Shown in pieces: positions 16,516 to 24,357 of a stretch of DNA of 64,000 nucleotides; the first letter of the stretch is position 1; each line of letters starts with the position of its first letter. The notes beneath the pieces were generated by a model, which saw only the letters and a program-made list of their open reading frames with translations, was not told the origin of the DNA and made no database searches. The position numbers were made by a program, and so were the translations under genes. Source of the DNA: JALHFZ01 sp963674625 (lineage in GTDB: Bacteria; Synergistota; Synergistia; Synergistales; Aminobacteriaceae); assembly GCA_963674625.2 (NCBI GenBank), contig CAXXXO010000004.1:434001-498000 (forward strand), read 5' to 3'.

Positions 16516-17107
16516 GGTTCGTATACTGCCGGCCCCGGTCTGAATGAAGGATCAATCCAGGGGGCGGGTTTCTCTTCTCCATCGCCCGCGATAGCGCCTT
16601 CGACACCAATGCCGTATCGATCCGTTCACTTGCCGACCATCCCACGATGCTTCTGGAGGAGAGATCCATTACTGCCGCTGCGTAAAGCCACCCTTCTTCC
16701 GTGGCACAGCAGGTGATGTCAGAAACCCATTTCCGGTTAGGCTCAAAGACTGCAAAATTGCGATTCAATCTATTCGGCAATACGGGGTTGCCATGCTTTG
16801 AATCTGTGGTCAAAGTCCATTTGCGCCGCTTTCTCCCACGAATGCCTTCTTCCCTCATAATCCGTTCCAGACGGTCTTTGCCGCACTTTTTACATTCTTC
16901 CTGCAACGCTCGAAAGATCCTCGGGCTCCCGTAGGTTTTCCGGCTCTCCTCGTGAATTCGCCCGATCGCCTTCACGAGGTCGCTTCGCTCCCTGCCTTTT
17001 CTCCCTCTCTCGGGAGATCCATTCTTCCACGCATAGAAAGCGCTCCGGGATATTTTCAGTACCAGGCACATCTCCTCAACGGGGGCAGCTCCCCCGATAT
17101 CCCGCAA
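16487..17107 (-). pseudogene. IS3-family transposase OrfB, 3'-truncated
   Basis: This is the catalytic subunit of an IS3-family element. The helix-turn-helix_21-like region (SRSAFYAWKNG, KTYGSPRIFRAL) and the integrase core start are clear, with the first catalytic Asp in KWVSDITCC and the second in LHSDRG. The frame then runs into the palindrome (residues NPEAHPQSWT) and stops, so the last third, including the catalytic Glu, is missing. In frame upstream it continues to the slip site at 17158, giving the usual OrfAB fusion by -1 frameshift. The truncated protein should not catalyse transposition. Confidence 0.85.
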
Positions 17108-17118
17108 ACACTCGTATT

Positions 17119-17430
17119 TCAGTGATTCTGAGGTTCTTTGGAGAAGATGGCCAATGCTTTTTTTAAGATGTCACGTTCTCGCTTCGTGGTTGCAAGCTCT
17201 TCGCGCAGCGCCTTGATCTCCTCTTCCCGGGTGAGCGTCTTCCCTCCCGAAGCTGCAAAGGCCACTGCTCCGATCTGTCGCTTTTCTCTCTTCCTCCAGG
17301 CATAAATCAGGTCAACTGTTATGCCCAGGTCTTGGGCCACTTGACTTATGGATCCCCCTTCAGCTGCAAGCCGCAATACTTCCTGCTTGAATTCAGGGTC
17401 ATACTTTCTCAGTTTTTTCCCTTCTCCCAT
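17119..17430 (-). CDS. IS3-family transposase OrfA
   Basis: This is the DNA-binding subunit (103 aa). It shows the HTH_Tnp_1 pattern (YDPEFKQEVLRLAAEGGSIS, DLGITVDLIYAWRKR) and a C-terminal leucine-zipper-like helix (EEIKALREELATTKRERDIL). Start ATG 17430 follows GGAGGTGCC. It ends just past an A7 slip site that shifts ribosomes into orfB. Confidence 0.85.
   Translation of the reverse strand: MGEGKKLRKYDPEFKQEVLRLAAEGGSISQVAQDLGITVDLIYAWRKREKRQIGAVAFAASGGKTLTREEEIKALREELATTKRERDILKKALAIFSKEPQNH
17158..17164 (-). other. Programmed -1 frameshift site (A7)
   Basis: On the minus strand the orfA codons TTA AAA AAA G form an A7 run. Shifting back one base here gives KKSIGHLLQRTSESLKYE and joins orfA to orfB without an intervening stop, the standard way IS3 elements make OrfAB. 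Confidence 0.65.
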
Positions 17431-17483
17431 AAAAGGCACCTCCAGTGAGATCGATCTCATTGTCAGGCCCTTTTCTGTGTCCG

Positions 17484-17924
17484 TCAAACCCGGGGAAGGT
17501 CAGCCGTTTCCTCTTTCGGCCCTTGGACACAGGCAAACTGCTGCATAGAGGATTTGGTTTTGTTGGAGCGAAATATCGCTTTCCGGCGCATCCATTCGGC
17601 GCATTCGCGGGCAATTGCTCGCTGAGTGAGTTTATTACGAAGATGAATCTCAAATTCCGTTCCGTATAAGCTGCGTTCGCGGTTGGCCTTGGGGATAAAA
17701 AATTCTCTACGCTCTTTTTTAAGCTTGTCGGTGACTTCGTTTGGGACGAAAGTCGGTGCTGTGAAGATAAATTCCAGCGATTCTATCTTTGCGAGTTCGG
17801 ATTTCAGCGCCTCGTAGGCATAAATAGAAAAGCACGAAGCCGCTATCTTCAGTTTGGCCCCGGGATGTAGGGAAACCTTCAAATCGTCGCCCAGCAAAGA
17901 ATTAATGTTGTCGATAATTTTCAT
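17484..17924 (-). pseudogene. N-terminal fragment of a PLD-like/helicase-family anti-phage protein, cut by the IS
   Basis: About 140 residues remain of a larger protein. LKIAASCFSIYAYEALKSEL and LEFIFTAPTFV match the phospholipase-D-like start of long SNF2-helicase proteins annotated as anti-phage proteins; LRNKLTQRAIARECAEWMRR continues that family. The real coding ends at the IS tip (17502), after which residues are read from IS DNA to a chance stop at 17484. Start ATG 17924 has GAAGGG about 10 bases upstream. No helicase portion exists on the other side of the IS in this window, so the gene is dead here. The family assignment is from memory of the N-terminal pattern. Confidence 0.6.
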
Positions 17925-18129
17925 ACGTCCGAACCCTTCTCATTGCGGTTCGCCGCACCATCAGACTGTACGTGGCAATTGTTCTTGTTTTTTTCCATTT
18001 CCAAAGAGTTCTTCGTGAATGGTCGAGTTTTACTCCACCTTCGGCCCGGCGGGATAGGATCTCATCGTCGGTACCAACACTGTTGCCAGTTCCGCCCGAC
18101 GAAAACAAGCTATCTTTCACTTCGGCCAT
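17902..18129 (-). CDS. Small hypothetical protein, 75 aa, possibly a gene remnant
   Basis: This basic protein begins MAEVKDSLFSSGGTGNSVG and has no recognisable domain. It has a good ribosome site (AAGGAG) before ATG 18129 and overlaps the start of the PLD-like gene by 23 bases, so it may have been the upstream member of a defence operon. It may also be a frame-decayed remnant, since the second half is of low complexity in R, T and Y. Confidence 0.35.
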   Translation of the reverse strand: MAEVKDSLFSSGGTGNSVGTDDEILSRRAEGGVKLDHSRRTLWKWKKTRTIATYSLMVRRTAMRRVRTYENYRQH

Positions 18130-18494
18130 ATCAAGAGCTCCTTATGCACAATTTTGAGCACTCCTGTGACAGCAACCGGGGCAATTTGATTGAAAAAAGA
18201 AAATAACCACTCTGTGATTTCCTCTAATATAGTCAGGGAGAGAATTATAGTCAAGCTCCCTCGTGCAGACTGAATCCGCAGGTTCGTATAGATCAGGAAC
18301 ATCCACCCGACACGACTTTTACACCTGAATCCTGCCATGGCGATCACACCGTTTCCGATTTCCGTTCTCATTGGTATTTGATCGTCAGATCGTTATCAAT
18401 CTTTGATTCCTGTTTTTACAGTGTCGTTTTCTTTTCATGTCTTATAAATGGCCCATCAGGCCAGTTATCTCCCGTTTCCCCGCTCTTATTCTTC
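18130..18494. other. Gene-poor AT-rich stretch upstream of the defence remnant
   Basis: No supported gene was found here. An 84-codon minus-strand frame (18117-18371) lacks a ribosome site and family character. The stretch separates the IS/defence remnant from the beta-helix gene and probably holds the old promoter of the defence genes. Confidence 0.35.
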
Positions 18495-18540
18495 AAAAAG
18501 AATGCGCCCCGAAACCATGCTTCGGTTTCGGGGTGCATTC
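18495..18540 (-). terminator. Terminator of the beta-helix surface protein gene
   Basis: On the minus strand GAATGCACCCCGAAACC pairs along 17 bp (one G-U) with GGTTTCGGGGCGCATTC around a 7-base loop, followed by TTTTT. It lies 28 bases past the stop codon at 18569. Confidence 0.85.
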
Positions 18541-18568
18541 ATCCTTCGTAAAGGTTTATTTTTTTCCG

Positions 18569-20122
18569 CTATTTACGGGCAAGAAACAAAAACGGAATTA
18601 TCAGCAGAAGCACTCCGGGGAGAGAAACTGCCCCGATCGCACATCCCCCTCCGCTTCCCGATGACGGGACGATCAACTCGTATGCCCCTATGTCATAGCC
18701 GTTCCCCTGGGGCCGTGATACCTCCCGCTGGTCCGTGGACGGGGCACCGGCGGAGGTTCCATTGTCGATGGCCGAACTGCCGGCGGCTATGGCATGGGTC
18801 AGGGTCATCCCGCCGTTGTCGGCCAGGGACCCGAGCTTCGGGTCGCCGGTGTAGATGTCTGTGCCCGCAGTGAAGCCCCCCTTGACCACACAGTAGGAAA
18901 CCACCGGGGCTGCCGTAGTTTCATTTTCTATTTCACTTCCGCCATTTCCCCAGAAAATACTGTTGGTGACTGTGGGGCTGCTGGTGTCGAAATTGTACAT
19001 TCCGTCCCCCTCATTCGTCCCCGGGGCACTGTTTCCGGTAAAGGTGCAGTTCATCAACACCGGGTTGCTCGGAAGACCAAGTCCTCCATCACTGTTGGAC
19101 ATTCCGCCCCCCCGGGCTGTATGGGCAATATTGCCGGAGAAGGTGCAATTCGTCACCACAGGATGGCATCCGGTCACGTTGGCCATGCCGCCTCCGTTTT
19201 TCCCGGCGGCATTGCCGGAGAAGGTGCATCCGGTGACCGTGGGGGAGCTGCTATCGTAGTTGTACATTCCACCGCCGCTCTCGCCGGAGGTATTTGCCGA
19301 AAAAGTGCAGTTCGTGAAGGCTGGTGATGCGGTCTCGACGACAACAGCTCCGCCCTCTTCTCCGGATGAATTCCCCGAAAAAGTGCAGTTCGTGAAAGCT
19401 GGCGATGCTTCACTGACGCCAAGAGCTCCGCCCGCTTCTCCGGATGAATTCCCGCTGAAGGTGCAGTTTTCGAAGATGGGCGACCCTGTCTGGATTCCTG
19501 CCGCCCCCCCGTTCTTTACAGCCCTGTTGACCGAGAAGGAACAGTTCCTGACCGTCGCGGTGCTGTTGACGCATATCAATCCGCCGCCGTTTTCCCGAGT
19601 AAGGGGTCCCGAACCGGAGGCATCTCCGCCGGTGATGACAACCCCGTCCAGAATCGCCGTGGCATCCGTATCTTGGGTCAGGACCACCGTGTAGCTGTTG
19701 TTCCCGTTGATGGTCGTGGTTATCCCCTCGTCCGTGGTATCATTTCCGTCGATATCTCCCGTCAGGACGGTGGTATTTGCCTGAGGGTCCCGCTGGCTCC
19801 TGGAAGTCTCATCCCCCTTGAAGCCTCCGTAGATGGAAGTGCCGGAGACCAGGTAGAAGGAGACGTCTCTGTCCCCCTCGAGAGCGGGAGCATAGACGCC
19901 GGAGGCAAGCCAGAATTCTGTCCCCACTGGCATTATGGCATGTTTAGCCCGAAAGTCTTGGAGACTGTAGGCATTTTCCCATGAATTACCGTCCCTGGTC
20001 CCCTTCCCGTTCACAGTAACACGTTTTACATCTGCACCTTCTGCAAAAGAGAGAAAAATGAGACTGAAGAGGATAACGCACATTGCTAAGACCAAAGATC
20101 TGCTTCCCTTTCCTTTGCCCAT
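18569..20122 (-). CDS. Beta-helix repeat surface protein with Synerg-CTERM tail
   Basis: This is a secreted protein (517 aa). A signal peptide (basic GKGKGSRS, hydrophobic to about residue 30, AEGA) is followed by a right-handed beta-helix built from about eight repeats of the type NCTFSGNSSGEAGGA, as in polymorphic outer-membrane/pectate-lyase-like proteins. The C-terminus has SGSGGGCAIG, a hydrophobic helix, then RK, the layout of the Synerg-CTERM sorting signal restricted to Synergistota. Start 20122 follows AGGAGGGG; an upstream frame has no ribosome site. Expected to be exported and anchored at the cell surface; ligand or role is unknown. Confidence 0.85.
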   Translation of the reverse strand: MGKGKGSRSLVLAMCVILFSLIFLSFAEGADVKRVTVNGKGTRDGNSWENAYSLQDFRAKHAIMPVGTEFWLASGVYAPALEGDRDVSFYLVSGTSIYGGFKGDETSRSQRDPQANTTVLTGDIDGNDTTDEGITTTINGNNSYTVVLTQDTDATAILDGVVITGGDASGSGPLTRENGGGLICVNSTATVRNCSFSVNRAVKNGGAAGIQTGSPIFENCTFSGNSSGEAGGALGVSEASPAFTNCTFSGNSSGEEGGAVVVETASPAFTNCTFSANTSGESGGGMYNYDSSSPTVTGCTFSGNAAGKNGGGMANVTGCHPVVTNCTFSGNIAHTARGGGMSNSDGGLGLPSNPVLMNCTFTGNSAPGTNEGDGMYNFDTSSPTVTNSIFWGNGGSEIENETTAAPVVSYCVVKGGFTAGTDIYTGDPKLGSLADNGGMTLTHAIAAGSSAIDNGTSAGAPSTDQREVSRPQGNGYDIGAYELIVPSSGSGGGCAIGAVSLPGVLLLIIPFLFLARK

Positions 20123-20471
20123 ATGAACCCCTCCTTGGAATGTTCCCGCAAGTATGAAAAAAATGCGGGGCTGGAAACCAAAAAAACTTTTTCTGCAAAG
20201 AATAATAGAATACATTAAAGGTTATTGTAAAGAGTCCTTTGTCTTTTTCTACTGCCTTTTTTTTCTGTCGGTAAACACGTCGGACTTTGTTCCATCAGCT
20301 TTTCCGGTGGGGCACATATCAATCCGTAAAAATTGAAGAGGTGGATAGAAAGTTGCTTTTCAGTGTCTTTTCGGAAGCGGTTTCTGCGGACAGATTCCTT
20401 TGCCCTTGAAACAGGCGGGTTTCGGTATAATGGCGTTGTTCGCTATTTGGAGGGAAAGGAATCTAATCACC
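20123..20471. promoter_or_regulatory. Divergent intergenic region with a candidate alkaline phosphatase promoter
   Basis: A perfect TATAAT at 20426-20431 lies 26 bases before the ribosome site of the phosphatase gene. The best -35 (TTGAAA at 20406) is only 14 bases upstream of it, so that box is uncertain. The rest is AT-rich with T-runs and no gene. No pho-box-like direct repeat was recognised. Confidence 0.4.
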
Positions 20472-21974
20472 ATGCTGAATATAGGGCGATTTCTGAAAAA
20501 GAACATACTGCAGGTGTTCTGCGCTCTGCTGATCCTGGCCTCCGTGGCCCTGAGAGCCGAAAGCAGGGAAACCGCGAAGTACATCTTCCTCTTCATCGGC
20601 GACGGTATGGGTGAGGCCCAGGTCAGAGCCGCGGAGCTGTACTCCCTCGCCGCAGGGGAAGGAAAACTTGCCTTCAATGCCTTTCCCGTCCAGGGCAGGA
20701 TTACTACGGCCTCGGCGAACGCCGCAGTGACCGATTCGGCAGCGGCGGGGACCGCCCTTGCTTCCGGGTTCAAAACGAAGAATGGCGTTCTCAACATGAA
20801 CTCTTCCCTGACAGAACGGTATACACCCGTCGCCATGACGGCCCGTGAGGGAGGGATGAAAGTCGGCATCGTCACGTCTTCCTTCCTGAACGACGCCACA
20901 CCGGCCGCCTTCTACGCATACAGTCCCTCCCGGACCGATTATTACGAAATCGGCGAACAGCTCATCCGCAGCGGCTTCGACTATTTCGCCGGAGGGGGCA
21001 TCACCAGGAAGAAAGGACGCAGGGGAGACCGCATGGACCTGTACGACATCGCCGGGGAGAAGGGGTACCGAGTGATACGTACCGCCGGAGAATTGACTAC
21101 GGCGGTGCGCGGGACAAAGGTCCTCGCATCAGGAGCGGCGGGGGCACTGCCCTACGAAATGGACCGTCCGGGGGGAAACCCTTCCCTGGCGGAATATACC
21201 AAGCAGGGAATAGCATTGCTCGACAACCCGAAGGGTTTCTTTATGATGGTTGAGGGGGGAAAGATCGACTGGGCCTGTCACCGGAACGATCCCGCAGCCG
21301 TCATTCACGATCTGGCGGCCTTCAACTCCGCGGTTAAGGAGGCCCTTGCCTTCGCCGAACACCGCCCGAGGGAGACGCTGATAGTCATCCTTGCCGATCA
21401 TGAGACCGGCGGCATGACCTTCGACGGAGAAAAGGCGCCTGGCGATATTTTCGCAGTCCTCTCCGCCCAGAGGGAGTCCTCCGAGGCCTTTGACGGAAAG
21501 ATTGCAGATTTTCGTAAGGAGTCACAGAGGACCTTCGAGAGGATGCTGCCCCGTATCGCAGAATCCTTCGGCCTCCATGCCTCATCCGGCGAGGGGGGAG
21601 CACCTTTCCTCGCCCTCTCGGCAGGCGAACTGAACGAGCTGCGGGCAGCCTTCGTCCAGAGCATGCAGCCGAAAGAGCAGCGGAAGAAGGACAGAGAGTA
21701 CCTGCACCGCTACGGCCCCTACGAGCCCCTTTCCACCACGGCAACCCGCATCCTCGGCCGGAAGACCGGAATCGGCTGGGCAACCTTCGGCCATACGGGG
21801 GCTTCGGTCCCCGTCTTCGCAAGGGGAAAGGGCGCGGAACTCTTTGCCGGGGAGTACGACAACACCGAGGTCGCCCGGAAGCTCATGTCTCTCCTTCCTT
21901 TCCCGAAAACTGCGTCGAACATTCTCAGTAAATCCGGTCTGAAACAAATGGACCGTACTCAAGAGGAGAAATAG
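20472..21974 (+). CDS. Alkaline phosphatase
   Basis: This is an exported phosphomonoesterase (500 aa) of the PhoA superfamily that would release phosphate from organic esters in the periplasm. The N-terminal hydrophobic segment (about residues 9-26) is a signal peptide. Catalytic features are FIGDGMG (metal Asp), TDSAAAGTALASG (nucleophile Ser and following loop), the metal-binding EGGKIDWACHRND, ILADHETGG and GHTGASVPVFA. ATG 20472 follows GGAGGGAAAGGA. The next gene starts 233 bases later, in a gap containing nothing convincing. Confidence 0.9.
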   Translation: MLNIGRFLKKNILQVFCALLILASVALRAESRETAKYIFLFIGDGMGEAQVRAAELYSLAAGEGKLAFNAFPVQGRITTASANAAVTDSAAAGTALASGFKTKNGVLNMNSSLTERYTPVAMTAREGGMKVGIVTSSFLNDATPAAFYAYSPSRTDYYEIGEQLIRSGFDYFAGGGITRKKGRRGDRMDLYDIAGEKGYRVIRTAGELTTAVRGTKVLASGAAGALPYEMDRPGGNPSLAEYTKQGIALLDNPKGFFMMVEGGKIDWACHRNDPAAVIHDLAAFNSAVKEALAFAEHRPRETLIVILADHETGGMTFDGEKAPGDIFAVLSAQRESSEAFDGKIADFRKESQRTFERMLPRIAESFGLHASSGEGGAPFLALSAGELNELRAAFVQSMQPKEQRKKDREYLHRYGPYEPLSTTATRILGRKTGIGWATFGHTGASVPVFARGKGAELFAGEYDNTEVARKLMSLLPFPKTASNILSKSGLKQMDRTQEEK

Positions 21975-22207
21975 CAAAAGGAAAAACCATATCTGTAGCC
22001 GGCCATTTTACGGCACTGCTCTCCACTGTGGATGAAAACGGAAATGGATCATCTCAAGCTGAATGATTCCGACCTGCTCAAAGAGGCTCTTCGGGAGAAA
22101 CCGGGAGTGTAAAAAGTCTTGAAATGACGGTTAGAAAAGAGACTGCTTCAGCTGTGCTGAAAATAAAGAATACCGAAATTTACTTTGAATCCAAGGGAGG
22201 AAAAACC

Positions 22208-22936
22208 ATGAAGACTCTCGCAGTAATTCCCGCCCGATATGCCAGCACGAGACTGCCCGGCAAGGCACTTCTTCCCATCGCAGGTATTCCCCTCGTGGTC
22301 CGGGTGCTCCGCCAGACGGAGCGGTGCTCCTCCGTGGACCGGGTGATCGTGGCGGCGGACGACGAGCGGATTGCCGAGGTCGTTCGGCAGGCAGGAGGAG
22401 AGTGCATGCTTACTCCGCCGGAACTCCCCAGCGGCGGCGACCGGGTGGCCTGGGTCGCGGAACGGATTCCATCTGAGATCGTCGTGAACGTGCAGGTGGA
22501 CGACCCTCTTGTGGGACCTGACATGATCGATCCACTGGTAGACGCCCTCGGCGATCAATCGGTGAAGCTGGCCCTCCTGGCGAAACGGATTGAAAAAGAG
22601 GAGGAGATCTCCTCGCCGAATATCGTGAAGATGGTCTTCGACAAGAACGGCAGGGGGCTCTACTTCAGCCGCTCCCCTATCCCCTATCCCCGGAATCCCG
22701 GGGGAGTCTGGTACAAGCATATCGGCCCCTACGGCTGGCGCCGGGATTTTCTTCTCGAATTCTTCTCCTGGGAGCAGACACCCCTTGAAAAGACCGAGAG
22801 CCTCGAGATGCTGCGGGTTCTCGAGCGGGGGCATTCCATCGCCTGCGTTCAAGTGGAGCGGGACACTATCGAGATCGACACTCCCGAGGACGCGGCAGCT
22901 CTGGAGGCATTTCTCGCCGAAACGGAAGAAAACTGA
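22208..22936 (+). CDS. kdsB: Kdo-type cytidylyltransferase (likely 8-amino-Kdo specific)
   Basis: This CMP-sugar synthetase (242 aa) activates Kdo with CTP for lipopolysaccharide assembly. The N-terminal nucleotide motif is IPARYASTRLPGKAL, and VVAADDERI and EIDTPEDAAALE match KdsB. The metal-binding block reads NVQVDDPLVG where classical KdsB has NVQGDEP, an unusual change. It converges on kdnA/kdnB, so the preferred substrate may be 8-amino-Kdo, as for the Shewanella enzyme. GGGAGG before ATG 22208 fixes the start; the ATG at 22124 lacks one. Confidence 0.88.
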   Translation: MKTLAVIPARYASTRLPGKALLPIAGIPLVVRVLRQTERCSSVDRVIVAADDERIAEVVRQAGGECMLTPPELPSGGDRVAWVAERIPSEIVVNVQVDDPLVGPDMIDPLVDALGDQSVKLALLAKRIEKEEEISSPNIVKMVFDKNGRGLYFSRSPIPYPRNPGGVWYKHIGPYGWRRDFLLEFFSWEQTPLEKTESLEMLRVLERGHSIACVQVERDTIEIDTPEDAAALEAFLAETEEN

Positions 22937-22970
22937 CGGCCCGGCGACAGAACCGGGGAATTCAATTTGC

Positions 22971-23021
22971 AAGAAGAGCCCGGAAATACCTGTTGTAAAC
23001 GCAGGCTTCCGGGCTCTTCTT
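22971..23021. terminator. Bidirectional terminator between kdsB and kdnA
   Basis: AAGAAGAGCCCGGAA pairs with TTCCGGGCTCTTCTT, with an inner CCTG/CAGG stem. T-rich sequence follows on both strands. It lies 34 bases after kdsB and about 100 bases after the end of the convergent kdnA. Confidence 0.75.
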
Positions 23022-23123
23022 CTATTGAGCAAATCTCTGAGGTGGTCCCCATCCTCTGAAAAGGATGGATGTGTAGAGGTCCTGCAGGCTGTTTTACCTA
23101 CCCGTTCAAGCGGGCTGGCGGTT

Positions 23124-24302
23124 CTACAGGGCCGCCTTCGCTCCCGCCTTTACCGCGGAGATGATTTTTTCCACTGCCGCATCTTCCATGGTGACGTTGA
23201 GGCCGAACATGACCGCCCGGCTCAGAACTGCGTCGCTCTTCGCCATGGTCGGCGGCGCGTAGGAGGGGGTTTTCGTTCCGAAGAAGTCCTTTTCCCCCAG
23301 GGCTTCCAAAGCATCCCAGTGCTTCGCGTAATGCCATGTGTTGTCGGAGATGATTCCGCACCCCGCTCCCGCTTTCGCTGCGGCAGCCTTGAATTTCCGG
23401 GCCGCTTCAGCCGTGGGCAGCATGAAGATGACGTGGGAGGCCGTTCCCCCTTCCGGGTCGTGGGTCGGGCGGGGTGTTATTCCCGTGTCGGCGACAGCCT
23501 CGAGAATCCGTTTCTTCGCTGCCCGGAGTTTTCCGAGGGCGTAGGGCATTTTGTCGAGAGCCACGAGTCCGAGGGCCCCCTGAACTTCGTTCAGGCGGTA
23601 GTTGACCCCGAGGCCGCACTTTCCCTCCGCACCACGGTCGTGCTCCTTGCTGTGGATGTGTCCGTGGTCGTGATAACAGTCCATGGCGTAATAGATCTCT
23701 TCGCTGTTCGTGAGGATGATTCCGCCCTCGCCGACGGTCAGGGTCTTGTTGGGGTCGAAGCTCCAGGTGCCGCAGGTTCCCATGCTGCCGAGGAAGCGTC
23801 CCTTGTAGGTCCCTCCTACGACTTCGCAGGCGTCCTCGATGATCGGGATGCCGTGTTTTTTTCCGAGAGCCAGGAAAGCGTCCATATCCGCCGCCTCGCC
23901 GAACATGTGAACGGGCATGATGGCCCTGGTCTTTTCCGTGATGAGCTTCTCAGCCGAGGCGGGATCAAGCCCCAGGGTGGAGTCGATCTCTGCCAGCACC
24001 GGGACGGCATTGCAGGCGACGATAGCCTCCACCGTGGCGATGAAGGAAAAGGGAGTGGTGATGACCTCGTCTCCCGGCTGTATTCCGATGCCCTTGAGGG
24101 CGACGATCAAAGCCGCCGTGCCGTTCGTCACGGCAAGAGCCCGCCTGGAGCCTGCAAGCTCCGCAGCCTTGAGCTCGAACTCCTCGGTGCGGTAGATCCC
24201 CTTCCGTTCGCCGTGGGAACCGTAGCGGTGAATCATCTTTCGTTCGATGACATCCGTAATTGCCTGTATTTCAGCCCTGTCGAAAATCTCTGCTCCTGCC
24301 AC
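23124..24302 (-). CDS. kdnA: 8-amino-3,8-dideoxy-manno-octulosonate transaminase (DegT/DnrJ family)
   Basis: This is a PLP sugar aminotransferase (392 aa). The internal-aldimine lysine is in SFDPNKTLTVGEGG; NGTAALIVAL and EDACEVVGG complete the cofactor site. Next to the Fe-type oxidase kdnB and kdsB, the best reading is KdnA, which aminates 8-oxo-Kdo using glutamate to give 8-amino-Kdo. Other DegT enzymes make different sugars, so the assignment relies on the kdnB partner. The GTG start at 24302 follows AAGGAGG. It is second in a two-gene operon. Confidence 0.82.
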   Translation of the reverse strand: MAGAEIFDRAEIQAITDVIERKMIHRYGSHGERKGIYRTEEFELKAAELAGSRRALAVTNGTAALIVALKGIGIQPGDEVITTPFSFIATVEAIVACNAVPVLAEIDSTLGLDPASAEKLITEKTRAIMPVHMFGEAADMDAFLALGKKHGIPIIEDACEVVGGTYKGRFLGSMGTCGTWSFDPNKTLTVGEGGIILTNSEEIYYAMDCYHDHGHIHSKEHDRGAEGKCGLGVNYRLNEVQGALGLVALDKMPYALGKLRAAKKRILEAVADTGITPRPTHDPEGGTASHVIFMLPTAEAARKFKAAAAKAGAGCGIISDNTWHYAKHWDALEALGEKDFFGTKTPSYAPPTMAKSDAVLSRAVMFGLNVTMEDAAVEKIISAVKAGAKAAL

Positions 24303-24357
24303 TGAAATTCCTCCTTGTCACTTCATGGTTACAGTTCCCCTGAATCTAAATGTCTGC

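Larger units (their letters stand above)
16515..17502 (-). mobile_element. Truncated IS3-family insertion sequence
   Basis: The intact outer end is at 17502: TGACCTTCCCCGGG… running inward to GGACA (plus 17478-17502), 25 bases with TG at the tip as in IS3. It contains orfA and a truncated orfB in the minus direction. The opposite end is absent, cut off at the palindrome ending at 16515. The intact end lies inside a defence-type gene whose N-terminal part remains to the right. Confidence 0.75.

Noticed and set aside
18117..18371. An 84-codon minus-strand frame before the 75-aa gene
   Set aside because: No ribosome site, no recognisable pattern, and it overlaps the ribosome site of the next frame.
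18900..19560. Regular repeats that could suggest a CRISPR or tandem-repeat array
   Set aside because: The repeats are degenerate, in frame and encode the beta-helix motif NCTFSGN; there are no conserved direct repeats with spacers.
22031..22111. A 26-codon plus-strand frame between alkaline phosphatase and kdsB
   Set aside because: No ribosome site and no similarity recognised; it could be chance or a tiny remnant.
22785..24305. A 506-codon plus-strand frame across kdnA
   Set aside because: It is antisense to kdnA, has no ribosome site and a composition typical of a mirror frame in GC-rich DNA.
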